NCBI GenBank assembly: GCA_024691465.1
Contig: JAILNO010000164.1
Coordinates: 1-17,136, forward strand
DNA length: 17,136 bases
Direction: 5' to 3'
Source: Pseudobutyrivibrio sp.
GTDB taxonomy: Bacteria > Bacillota_A > Clostridia > Lachnospirales > Lachnospiraceae
Part shown: one piece after another, positions 6,536-14,096 of the stretch
Layout: each line of letters starts with the position of its first letter
Position numbering within the stretch: the first letter of the stretch is position 1
Notes under the pieces: model-generated
Told to the model about the DNA's origin: nothing
Databases searched by the model: none
The model's input: only the letters and a program-made list of their open reading frames with translations
Program-made: the position numbers and the translations under genes

Positions 6536-6602
6536 CCAAAAGAAAACAAACAGAGAATGTTAGAAAATGAACTATAAGAAAAAATTAGTGCAGGAGGAAA
6601 TT

Positions 6603-7004
6603 ATGCTATATTTAGGATCTAATGATTCAAAAATTTCGAATTTTAATTTAACAAAGATGTTTGAGGATTATTTTTATAATATCTTTAAAATTAATAGTAT
6701 GTGCGAGAAGATCACAAATGAGGAAATTGAGAATATGATAGTGGGACATAAAATGATTGTGATTTCTTTAGATGAGACGGTGTTACAGACAGAACATGGA
6801 GACTTCTTATTAAATATGATAAAGAAGCTTCTTAAGAGAAAGGCTATTTATGTGAGATTTTTGATGTACGATTATGAGGATTTGCCAGCTAGCTTTTCCT
6901 GGATTGTTGAAAAATATAACAAGTATATTCAAACCCTAAGCTATAATGATGATCCTTTTGATGTATTTTTTAAATATACATTTCCTAATATAGAAGTGAA
7001 ATAG
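6603..7004 (+). CDS. Hypothetical protein, 133 residues
   Basis: I do not recognise this protein. The start is set at ATG 6603 because AGGAGG (6592-6597) lies 5 nt before it. The ATG at 6567, 12 codons upstream, has only weak Shine-Dalgarno sequence and would put the AGGAGG inside the gene. The product has no signal peptide or membrane helix. It looks like an alpha/beta domain: a hydrophobic strand (HKMIVISLD), helices rich in Lys/Leu (MIKKLLKRKA), a second strand (IYVRFLMYDYED), and an aromatic-rich C terminus (DDPFDVFFKYTFPNIEVK). The strand-helix-strand order could suggest a STAS- or response-regulator-like fold, but this is a guess. It has its own promoter and terminator. Confidence 0.7.
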   Translation: MLYLGSNDSKISNFNLTKMFEDYFYNIFKINSMCEKITNEEIENMIVGHKMIVISLDETVLQTEHGDFLLNMIKKLLKRKAIYVRFLMYDYEDLPASFSWIVEKYNKYIQTLSYNDDPFDVFFKYTFPNIEVK

Positions 7005-7060
7005 ATTTCTTTCATAATTATAAGAAGGAAATATAATAAGAAGATTTATGATAAGATGAT

Positions 7061-7113
7061 AAATAACACCCCAGTTTTATGGCTATACATGAAGCGGGGG
7101 TGTTATTTTTATT
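7061..7113 (+). terminator. Terminator after the hypothetical gene
   Basis: A 12-bp stem pairs AAATAACACCCC (7061-7072) with GGGGTGTTATTT (7097-7108), with a 24-nt loop, and continues into a T-rich tract. Confidence 0.85.
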
Positions 7114-7137
7114 TTAAAATGTGTAAATTAGTTTTAC

Positions 7138-7166
7138 TTGCATTTAGGCTTTATAACCTCTATAAT
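7138..7166 (+). promoter_or_regulatory. Predicted sigma-A promoter of the ABC-F gene
   Basis: TTGCAT (7138-7143) and TATAAT (7161-7166) are 17 bp apart, giving a leader of about 80 nt. The leader contains GTGC/GCAC and a perfect GAAATAC-TTT-GTATTTC hairpin (7217-7233) ending 5 nt before GGAGG (7239-7243), which could affect ribosome access. Confidence 0.6.
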
Positions 7167-7253
7167 TATTATGTTTGTGCTTTAATGGCACGTTGTTTGT
7201 AATTTTAGATTAGACTGAAATACTTTGTATTTCTATTTGGAGGTTATATTTAG

Positions 7254-8894
7254 ATGATTAGTGCTAATAATGTAACATTGAGAATCGGTAAGAAAGCTCT
7301 TTTTGAAGATGTTAATATTAAGTTTACAGAAGGTAACTGTTATGGTCTTATTGGTGCCAACGGTGCAGGTAAGTCAACATTCCTTAAGATTTTAACAGGC
7401 CAGATCGAGCCAAGTAAGGGTGATGTTTCAATCACACCTGGTCAGAGATTATCTTTCTTAGAGCAGGATCACTTTAAGTATGATGAATATACTGTTTTAG
7501 ATACTGTAATTATGGGTAATGCTCGTCTTTATGAGATCATGAAGGAGAAGGAAGCAATTTATGCTAAGGAAGACTTTACTGAAGAAGATGGTAATAAGGC
7601 TTCTGAATTAGAAGCAGAATTTGCTGATATGAACGGTTGGGAATCAGAGTCAGACGCTGCTCAGCTTCTTAATGGTTTAGGCGTTGAAACAGAGAATCAC
7701 TATAAATTAATGAGCGAACTTGATGGTTCACTTAAGGTTAAGGTGTTACTTGCTAAGGCTTTATTTGGTAATCCTGATATCTTACTTCTTGATGAGCCTA
7801 CTAACCACTTAGATTTAGATGCTATTGCTTGGTTAGAAGAGTTCTTAATTAACTTTGATAATACAGTTATTGTTGTTTCCCATGATAGATATTTCCTTAA
7901 TAAGGTATGTACTCATATCGCTGATATCGATTATGCTAAGATTCAGTTATATGCTGGTAACTATGACTTCTGGTATGAATCAAGCCAGTTACTTATTAAG
8001 CAGATGAAGGAAGCTAATAAGAAGAAGGAAGAAAAGATTAAGGAATTACAGGACTTTATCCAGAGATTCTCTGCTAACGCTTCTAAGTCTAAGCAGGCTA
8101 CATCACGTAAGCGTGCTCTTGAGAAGATCGAGCTCGATGACATCCGTCCTTCTAGCCGTAAGTACCCATACATCGACTTCAGACCTGCTCGTGAGATTGG
8201 TAACGAGGTACTCTCAGTTGAGAACCTTACCAAGACTATCGACGGCCAGTTAGTACTCGACCACCTATCATTCAATGTAGGTCGTGAGGACAAGATTGCC
8301 TTCGTTGGTTCTAACGAGCGTGCTAAGACAGTTCTCTTCCAGATCCTTTCTGGAGAGATGGAGCCAGATGAGGGTAGCTACAAGTGGGGTGTTACCACTA
8401 GCCAGTCATACTTCCCTAAGGACAACACAGCCATCTTCGATACCGACTTACTCATCGTAGATTGGCTTACTCAGTTCTCTGAGATCAAGGATGCCACATA
8501 CGTACGTGGATTCCTCGGACGTATGCTCTTCGCCGGTGATGATGGTGCCAAGAAGATGAAGGTATTATCTGGTGGTGAAAAGGTACGAGTACTCCTCTCT
8601 CGTATGATGATCGAGAACAGCAACGTACTCATGCTCGATGAGCCTACTGACCACTTAGACATGGAGAGTATCACAGCTCTCAACACTGGTCTCCAGAAGT
8701 TCTCAGGCGTCATCCTCTTCTCATCTCGTGACCACGAGATCGTGCAGACCACAGCCAACCGTATCATCGAGATCCTTCCTAACGGACAGATGATTGACAA
8801 GATGACCACCTACGACGAGTACCTCGACTCCGACGAGATGGCCCGCAAGCGTACCGTCCTCGAGATGTCCTCCGACGAACTCGCCGACGACTAA
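7254..8894 (+). CDS. ABC-F family ATPase (YkpA/YbiT-like)
   Basis: This 546-residue soluble protein has two fused ABC domains and no membrane segment. That is the ABC-F architecture of ribosome-associated translation factors, some of which give antibiotic resistance. Domain 1 has Walker A GANGAGKST (34-42), a variant signature SELDGSLK (155-162), Walker B ILLLDEPTNHLD (176-187) and SHDR at 209-212. A basic, helical linker follows (~245-315, EANKKKEEKIKELQDFIQRF). Domain 2 has a degenerate Walker A, GSNERAKT (352-359), with Ala for the last Gly, a canonical signature LSGGEK (438-443) and Walker B LMLDEPTDHLD. In the switch, Arg stands where SHD has His (SSRDHE, 490-495). One composite ATP site therefore looks canonical and the other degenerate. 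GC rises abruptly from about 30% to 50% near 8040-8100 and passes 60% at the 3' end. It converges with the efflux operon. Confidence 0.92.
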   Translation: MISANNVTLRIGKKALFEDVNIKFTEGNCYGLIGANGAGKSTFLKILTGQIEPSKGDVSITPGQRLSFLEQDHFKYDEYTVLDTVIMGNARLYEIMKEKEAIYAKEDFTEEDGNKASELEAEFADMNGWESESDAAQLLNGLGVETENHYKLMSELDGSLKVKVLLAKALFGNPDILLLDEPTNHLDLDAIAWLEEFLINFDNTVIVVSHDRYFLNKVCTHIADIDYAKIQLYAGNYDFWYESSQLLIKQMKEANKKKEEKIKELQDFIQRFSANASKSKQATSRKRALEKIELDDIRPSSRKYPYIDFRPAREIGNEVLSVENLTKTIDGQLVLDHLSFNVGREDKIAFVGSNERAKTVLFQILSGEMEPDEGSYKWGVTTSQSYFPKDNTAIFDTDLLIVDWLTQFSEIKDATYVRGFLGRMLFAGDDGAKKMKVLSGGEKVRVLLSRMMIENSNVLMLDEPTDHLDMESITALNTGLQKFSGVILFSSRDHEIVQTTANRIIEILPNGQMIDKMTTYDEYLDSDEMARKRTVLEMSSDELADD

Positions 8895-8904
8895 TTCTTG
8901 GTTC

Positions 8905-9061
8905 GCGCTTGCCTGCAACTAAATATAAGTTATCGATAGTCTGTTACGGCTACAAGCCTAATGATTTCTCCGCTCGACTAACACGTCTCGCTTGAGAAAT
9001 ATTAGAGCTTGCTGCCTACAGACTATTTTTTATTTGTGGCTAAATTAGTCTTGGCAAGCGC
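8905..9061. repeat. Nested inverted-repeat element between convergent genes
   Basis: Three nested pairings span the gap: GCGCTTGCC/GGCAAGCGC (8905-8913, 9053-9061), ATAGTCTGT/ACAGACTAT (8936-8944, 9018-9026), and an inner 15-bp stem with two single-base bulges (AGC-CTAAT-ATTTCTC, 8955-8970, with GAGAAAT-ATTAG-GCT, 8994-9009). T residues after ACAGACTAT (9026-9031) would make the middle hairpin a terminator for the ABC-F gene. A plain bidirectional terminator rarely needs three nested stems over 157 bp, so it could also be a structured RNA or small palindromic element. Confidence 0.65.
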
Positions 9062-9071
9062 ACACCCCGAT

Positions 9072-10358
9072 TTATTCGTAGCGGAGGGCATCGATGGGAT
9101 TCAGCTTGGCAGCCTTGTTGGCTGGGTAGTATCCGAAGAAGATTCCGATGGCCATGGAGAAGGCCACGGCTACCACGATGGCAGCTAGGGATACAGAGGC
9201 TGAGTAGCCCATGTAGGTGGCGGCCACAGAGCCCAGCACGATACCTAGGATGATTCCAATTAGGCCGCCCATGATGCAGATGACCACAGATTCAGTGATG
9301 AACTGTAGTCGTATGGAGCCATTGGTGGCGCCTAGGGCCTTACGGGTTCCGATTTCTTTGGTGCGCTCTGTGATGGACACTAGCATGATGTTCATGACTC
9401 CTATTCCACCTACTACCAGGGAGATACCTGCTATAATTGCAAGAGCCAGCTCTATGGTGGCAATCATGGTAGTCATGGACTCAATCATTGAGGACATGCT
9501 GGTAACTGTTACTTCATAGTCTTCATTGTTGGAATAGTACATGGTGTTAAAGTAACTTTCTACCGTGTCCGCGAAGGCATCTGAATCAGTGTCTATGGTT
9601 GTAACTAATGTAATGCTTTCATAACCATCATTGCTGGTGTGGAGCTGATTCCTGGCTGTGTCATATGGAATGTAGAAGTCAGTGGTGGTATCCTCAGTAG
9701 AGTCGCTAGACCAGGTACTATCGTCGTATTCATATACGCCCACGATGTAGTAGGTGTAATACTTGCCATCTATGCTTATCTCTACAGAAGAGCCCAAAGC
9801 AGCGGAAGTATCCCCGCCAAACATGTTATTAACAAAGTAATCTGAAACAATACAAACCTTCTGAGCATCTTCATAATCCTTTTCTATGAAATCACGTCCT
9901 GCCAATAACTCCAAGTCAGTGTAATCCATGTAATCCTCATTGTAACCAATGATATTGACATAGGCGTATGAGTCACCCTCGGTGGCTGTACCCGAGCCCA
10001 CTGAGGACGATAATAATGTGTATTTAATATTATCCTTATATTCTGCCAAGAATGAATCTAGCATCTCGTCAGTAATGTAATCCTCCGTATCCATATCTCT
10101 TCTGCCTCCTGCGCCGAAGTGCAGACCAGATGAGGTAGTTTCCTCTGAGGTACTCTTAGCAGATACTCCTACTGTTAGATTGTTAGCTCCCATCTCCTGC
10201 ATCTGGGTGTTTACCATGACTGTGATGGAATTACCTACAGTCATGATGGCGATTACAGATGCAATACCAATTATGATTCCAAGCATAGTTAAAAGGGAAC
10301 GCATAATATTGGACTTAAGCCCAGCCAAGGCTAAGAGGATATTCTCAGTAATTAACAT
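9072..10358 (-). CDS. MacB/FtsX-type ABC transporter permease, cassette 1
   Basis: Membrane subunit of a MacAB/YknXYZ-type tripartite efflux pump. Its 428 residues have the expected layout: TM1 at about 22-43, a long extracytoplasmic MacB periplasmic-core-type domain (~45-295), then TM2 (~304-328), TM3 (~355-380) and TM4 (~390-412). The hallmark cytoplasmic motif ERTKEIGTRKALGATNGSI follows TM2, and the protein ends KAAKLNPIDALRYE. The core membrane region is nearly identical to the cassette 2 permease, while the ectodomain is clearly diverged. The start overlaps the ATPase stop by 7 nt with GGAGGAG just upstream, which implies translational coupling. Synonymous GC is unusually high (55-63% by hand count) in its last ~170 bp, at the convergent junction. 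Substrate unknown; antimicrobial peptides or other toxic envelope compounds are typical for the family. Confidence 0.92.
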   Translation of the reverse strand: MLITENILLALAGLKSNIMRSLLTMLGIIIGIASVIAIMTVGNSITVMVNTQMQEMGANNLTVGVSAKSTSEETTSSGLHFGAGGRRDMDTEDYITDEMLDSFLAEYKDNIKYTLLSSSVGSGTATEGDSYAYVNIIGYNEDYMDYTDLELLAGRDFIEKDYEDAQKVCIVSDYFVNNMFGGDTSAALGSSVEISIDGKYYTYYIVGVYEYDDSTWSSDSTEDTTTDFYIPYDTARNQLHTSNDGYESITLVTTIDTDSDAFADTVESYFNTMYYSNNEDYEVTVTSMSSMIESMTTMIATIELALAIIAGISLVVGGIGVMNIMLVSITERTKEIGTRKALGATNGSIRLQFITESVVICIMGGLIGIILGIVLGSVAATYMGYSASVSLAAIVVAVAFSMAIGIFFGYYPANKAAKLNPIDALRYE

Positions 10359-11083
10359 GCCATCTCCTCCTTTATCTTAGACCAGTTGCCCGTAGACTCA
10401 CCCTTTATATCTCCATCTCTAAGAGTAATGATTCTCTCAGTCTCCTTAGATAGCTCAGGGGAGTGAGTGATAAGCACTATAGTCTTACCCTGTTCTTCAT
10501 GTAATCTATGGAAGATATCCATGATGAGTCGTCCAGTGGCGGAATCAAGAGCTCCTGTAGGCTCATCGGCTAGGATAATAGCAGGATCATTGGCCATGGC
10601 GCGAGCTATAGCTACTCGTTGCTTTTGTCCTCCTGATAACTCGTCAGGATTGTGCATCATACGATTGGTCATACCTACCTGATCTAAGAGCATCTTGGCT
10701 CTCTCATTCCTTTCTCCTCGACCTATCCCTGCATACATCATAGGCAGTTCCACATTCTTAATTGCATTGGTTCTGGCAATTAGATTGTAGGTCTGGAATA
10801 CGAATCCTATCTTTTTATTTCTAAGAATTGATAATTCGTGATCCTTGGCTTTCTCTATATCCACTCCATCTAGAGTGTACTCACCGCTAGTGGGTCTGTC
10901 TAAGGCTCCTATGATGTTCATAAGTGTAGATTTGCCCGAGCCTGACTGACCTACGATTGAGACGAACTCACCCTCACGTACTGTAAAATTAACTCCGTGA
11001 AGGACTTCGAATTCATTAGGGGTGCCAATGAAGAAGCTCTTATGGATATCACGAAGATCTAACATAATATCTCCTTTTGCCAT
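10352..11083 (-). CDS. MacB/LolD-type ABC transporter ATPase, cassette 1
   Basis: Cytoplasmic ATPase that drives the cassette 1 efflux pump, 243 residues. All motifs are intact: Walker A GQSGSGKST (45-53), Q-loop FQTYN (~96), signature LSGGQKQRV (149-157), Walker B IILADEPTGALD (169-180) and switch His in ITHSPE (207). The start is set at 11083, where AGGAGG lies 6 nt upstream. This gives MAKGDIMLDL, the same length before MLDLRDIHKSF as the cassette 2 paralogue. A longer in-frame start at 11176 would sit inside the adaptor gene and add an Ala-rich tail read from its Gly-rich repeats, so I reject it. A second ATG at MLDL also has a GGAGAT box. The gene follows the adaptor gene by 10 bp and overlaps the permease. 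Confidence 0.93.
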   Translation of the reverse strand: MAKGDIMLDLRDIHKSFFIGTPNEFEVLHGVNFTVREGEFVSIVGQSGSGKSTLMNIIGALDRPTSGEYTLDGVDIEKAKDHELSILRNKKIGFVFQTYNLIARTNAIKNVELPMMYAGIGRGERNERAKMLLDQVGMTNRMMHNPDELSGGQKQRVAIARAMANDPAIILADEPTGALDSATGRLIMDIFHRLHEEQGKTIVLITHSPELSKETERIITLRDGDIKGESTGNWSKIKEEMAC

Positions 11084-11093
11084 AATACACCTC

Positions 11094-12617
11094 CTAGAAT
11101 CCGCCACCTGGGCCGCCCTGACCGCCGCCTGGTGCACCACCTTGGCCGCCGCCCATATCACCGCCGCCCTGGCCACCGCCTAGGTTAAGCAGAGAATTGT
11201 CCTGCTGCATCTTATCATCGCTAGAGCTAGAAGCACTTGAGGCAGTAGCCTTAACCAACATACCCTCAGTAATCTCGTCACTGATAATCTGCACATAGTA
11301 ATCACTCTCTAATCCAAGAGTAACTGTTATCTTAGTCTCATTACCCTCATCATCCACTGCTGTCACATAGCTATTTCCATCAGAGTCAGTCTCAACACAG
11401 TCGTAAGCCACCGCATAAGCATCTGTAGCCTCTTCTAGGATAACCGAGGCCTTAGCAGTCATACCAACTCTAAGTCTGTCATCAGCTCCGTCTAGCGTAA
11501 TTTTTACCTCATAAGAAGCTGAGGATGAAGATGAAGATGAAGATGAACCTGTACCTGTAGAGGATGAGCTAGAAGTGCTAGAGTCTGAAGTAACTGCCAC
11601 ATAGGAAACTGTTCCTGTGAACTCCTCATCATCAGTTGCATCGAACTTAACTACAGCGGATAATCCCTCAGAAAGTGACGCAATATCGTACTCATCAACA
11701 GTGGCCTCCACCACAAATGAATCTGTATTGGATATGGTAAATACTGTATTACCCTGAGTGTAGTTGTTGCCTTCCTCTACATTGATAGCTGTGATATATC
11801 CAGAGAAAGGTGCGACTACCTGTGTGCCTGACTGTGATTCTGTAATGGAATCATACTCGTCTGACTTAGTATAGGTATCATCGTATTCCTGATTGAGCAC
11901 CTCTAACTCGTACTTGTATTGAAGCTCATCTATCTCATCCTGGATAGTCTCAAGCTCTTCCTGCTTAGACTCATAACCTGAGATTGATACGCCATTGCCA
12001 TCATCAAGTGCCTTGGCAGCACTAGACTCTGTTGACCATCTGCTTGCGATAGTGCTGTCAGAGCTACCATACTCCAGATAGTCATTGTATGCATCCACCA
12101 GATTGTTATATACATCAGCCCACTCATCTAAGTATTCCTGAATCTCAGTCATCTCAGCCTGCTTGTCCTCGATCTGCTGCAGATAATCCTCGAGTGTGTG
12201 TGCATCCTCTATATCTGAGATATTGTACTTAGCATTAAGCTCAGCCAGCTTCTCAGCGTAATCATCGGAATCGAACTCTACTATTACAGTTCCTTCCTCT
12301 ACATAGTCACCCACTTCATAATATACAGCTGCAACCTCTGTACCTGTTGCCACTGTGGAAGTAACCGACTGAGTCTGCCCAGCCTCCAGTGTACCTGTGA
12401 CGCTGATAGAAGACTGCAGGTCCATCACCTCAACTGCTGTGGTCATAACCTGCTGTTCCTCAGCCTCCTTAGGCTCAGCCTTCACTAAGAACTTCTTTCC
12501 TAAAAAGGCACCAGCTGCAATAAGTATTACGAGAATAATACATAGCAACTTGTGCCCCTTAATAAACTTACCTATCTTCTGGAAAAACCCTTTAGTCTTC
12601 CCTAGTAACTTCGACAT
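11094..12617 (-). CDS. Membrane-fusion (HlyD/MacA-like) efflux adaptor, cassette 1
   Basis: Extracytoplasmic adaptor of the pump, about 507 residues. An N-terminal anchor helix (~24-39, LLCIILVILIAAGAF) follows a basic segment. The first half of the biotinyl-lipoyl-like domain is at ~62-125 (VTGTLEAG, GDYVEEGTVIVEFD), an alpha-helical hairpin at ~135-260, and the second lipoyl half at ~265-300 (VVAPFSGYITAINVEEGNNY). A beta-barrel and membrane-proximal domain follow (~300-460). Two oddities stand out: a Ser-rich loop at ~345-366 encoded partly by TCATCT hexanucleotide repeats, and a 30-residue Gly/Gln/Pro-rich tail (~478-507) absent from the paralogue. ATG 12617 follows AGGAGGG at good spacing. 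It is the first gene of cassette 1, with its own promoter. Confidence 0.9.
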   Translation of the reverse strand: MSKLLGKTKGFFQKIGKFIKGHKLLCIILVILIAAGAFLGKKFLVKAEPKEAEEQQVMTTAVEVMDLQSSISVTGTLEAGQTQSVTSTVATGTEVAAVYYEVGDYVEEGTVIVEFDSDDYAEKLAELNAKYNISDIEDAHTLEDYLQQIEDKQAEMTEIQEYLDEWADVYNNLVDAYNDYLEYGSSDSTIASRWSTESSAAKALDDGNGVSISGYESKQEELETIQDEIDELQYKYELEVLNQEYDDTYTKSDEYDSITESQSGTQVVAPFSGYITAINVEEGNNYTQGNTVFTISNTDSFVVEATVDEYDIASLSEGLSAVVKFDATDDEEFTGTVSYVAVTSDSSTSSSSSTGTGSSSSSSSSSASYEVKITLDGADDRLRVGMTAKASVILEEATDAYAVAYDCVETDSDGNSYVTAVDDEGNETKITVTLGLESDYYVQIISDEITEGMLVKATASSASSSSDDKMQQDNSLLNLGGGQGGGDMGGGQGGAPGGGQGGPGGGF

Positions 12618-12670
12618 CTTCTTATCCCTCCTAGTCTTTAATCGTGTAATAAGTAATACGAACTTTCTAC

Positions 12671-12699
12671 ACTATAGAGGGATTTGAACCTTAAGTAAA
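12671..12699 (-). promoter_or_regulatory. Predicted sigma-A promoter of cassette 1
   Basis: On the - strand, TTTACT (12694-12699) and TATAGT (12671-12676) are exactly 17 bp apart, giving a start near 12664 and a leader of ~47 nt before ATG 12617. Confidence 0.65.
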
Positions 12700-12715
12700 C
12701 GAAATACACACCATT

Positions 12716-12756
12716 TTCAGAATGATTCAGAAAGCCGTCACATTAAGTTTTCAGAA
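12716..12756 (-). promoter_or_regulatory. Direct repeats upstream of the cassette 1 promoter
   Basis: TTCTGAA (read on the - strand) occurs at 12716-12722, 12726-12732 and 12750-12756. The two proximal copies are 10 bp apart, one helical turn, and end 17 bp upstream of the -35. This arrangement suits an OmpR-family activator dimer; no response-regulator gene is in the window. Confidence 0.4.
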
Positions 12757-12761
12757 CCGAC

Positions 12762-12800
12762 AAAAAAGGCCAATCTGCAGGGTTACTACAGATTGACCTA
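12762..12800 (-). terminator. Terminator between the two efflux cassettes
   Basis: On the - strand, AGGTCAATCTGTAG pairs with CTGCAGATTGGCCT around a 5-nt loop and is followed by six T residues. It ends cassette 2 just after its permease gene, so cassette 1 depends on its own promoter. Confidence 0.85.
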
Positions 12801-12806
12801 TAATAA

Positions 12807-14096
12807 TTACTCGTAACGAAGTGCATCGATTGGGTTGAGCTTGGCTGCCTTGTTGGCTGGGTAATATCCGAAGAATATACCGATAGCCATGGAGAAAGCA
12901 ACCGCAATAACAATACTCTGAACTGAAACTGCAGCCTCATATCCCATGAGCTTAACTGCAAATGTTCCAAGAAGTATACCAAGGATAATTCCTATGATAC
13001 CACCTATGATACATATAACCACCGACTCAGTGATGAACTGTAATCTGATGGAACCATTGGTAGCACCTAGGGCCTTACGGGTACCAATCTCCTTAGTACG
13101 CTCTGTGATAGATACCAGCATGATGTTCATAACACCGATACCACCTACCACAAGTGATATACCAGCGATGACTGATAGTGCCAGCTGAATCATATTAATC
13201 ATGGTATTCATGGAATCCATCATGGATGCCATACTAATAACCGTTACCTCATAAGTATCATTCTTAGCATAATAATTAACATTGAAGTAATCACGCACTG
13301 TATTGGCGAAGGTATCGTTATCTGTATTGATAGATGTAACCAGTGTCAGATAACTGTATCCCTTATGCTGAGTATGATTAGCCTGTCGCGCGGTCTCGAG
13401 AGGTATATATACGTTAGTAGTAGGATTATCAGATGAACCGAAGGAGAACTGCTCCTGTACGTACTCATACACACCTACTATGTAATATGTGTAGTATGTT
13501 CCATTGGCAGTAATCTCAATATCCTTTCCAATAGCTTTCTTAGCATTGCCGTCAAAGATACGCTCTACCAGCTTATCTGAAACCATGCAGACCTTCTTAC
13601 CACCTGAATAGTCCTGATTTAAAAAGGTACGTCCCTCCACCATATCTAGATCGGTGAAGTCCATATAGTCCTTATTGTAGCCGACTATCTTAACATTGGC
13701 ATCCTTGCTGCCATTCATAACCTTGCCAGAATCACCTACATTCTCACTGATAAGCATATACTTGAGATCGTCCTTATATTCCTGCTTGAAGGAATCAAGC
13801 ATGTCCTGAGTGATGAGATCATCATCAGTCATGTCTCTAATGTATCCCGAGCCGAAATTCATACCTGAATCTGTAGTCTCTTCATCCTGTGCCTTAGCCA
13901 TAATACCCATCTCCAGGTTGTTAGCTCCCAGATCTTGCATAGTGGTATTAACCATTATGGTGATAGAGTTACCAACTGTCATAATAGCAATAACCGATGC
14001 AATACCGATGATAATACCAAGCATAGTTAAAAGGGAACGCATGATATTAGCCTTAAGTCCAGCTAGAGCTACGAGTATGTTCTCTGTAAATAACAT
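12807..14096 (-). CDS. MacB/FtsX-type ABC transporter permease, cassette 2
   Basis: Permease of the second pump, 429 residues, with the same four-helix plan as its cassette 1 paralogue: a first helix in IMRSLLTMLGIIIGIASVIAIM, an extracytoplasmic core domain (~45-295), then three C-terminal helices with ERTKEIGTRKALGATNGSI and a PIDALRYE end. I place the start at ATG 14096 (MLFTENILVAL, matching MLITENILLAL in the paralogue) rather than the adjoining GTG at 14099. GGAGG lies 7 nt before the ATG, and the ATG shares one base with the ATPase stop (TGATG). The stop is followed within 10 bp by the terminator. The ectodomain differs from the paralogue (for example SKDANVKIVGYNKDYMDFTD versus SYAYVNIIGYNEDYMDYTD), which suggests a different ligand or partner. 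Confidence 0.92.
   Translation of the reverse strand: MLFTENILVALAGLKANIMRSLLTMLGIIIGIASVIAIMTVGNSITIMVNTTMQDLGANNLEMGIMAKAQDEETTDSGMNFGSGYIRDMTDDDLITQDMLDSFKQEYKDDLKYMLISENVGDSGKVMNGSKDANVKIVGYNKDYMDFTDLDMVEGRTFLNQDYSGGKKVCMVSDKLVERIFDGNAKKAIGKDIEITANGTYYTYYIVGVYEYVQEQFSFGSSDNPTTNVYIPLETARQANHTQHKGYSYLTLVTSINTDNDTFANTVRDYFNVNYYAKNDTYEVTVISMASMMDSMNTMINMIQLALSVIAGISLVVGGIGVMNIMLVSITERTKEIGTRKALGATNGSIRLQFITESVVICIIGGIIGIILGILLGTFAVKLMGYEAAVSVQSIVIAVAFSMAIGIFFGYYPANKAAKLNPIDALRYE

Noticed and set aside
8955..9009. Integron attC-like imperfect palindrome
   Set aside because: The required RYYYAAC/GTTRRRY core boxes are not properly placed, and no integrase or cassette array is visible.
11084..11176. 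Longer N terminus for the cassette 1 ATPase (31 extra residues)
   Set aside because: It is an out-of-frame reading of the adaptor's Gly-rich repeats. The AGGAGG before 11083 and the paralogue's length support the shorter form.
12676..12692. tRNA T-arm-like GGTTCAAATCCC on the - strand near the cassette 1 promoter
   Set aside because: The flanking bases do not form a 5-bp T stem or an acceptor stem. It is the spacer of a good promoter.
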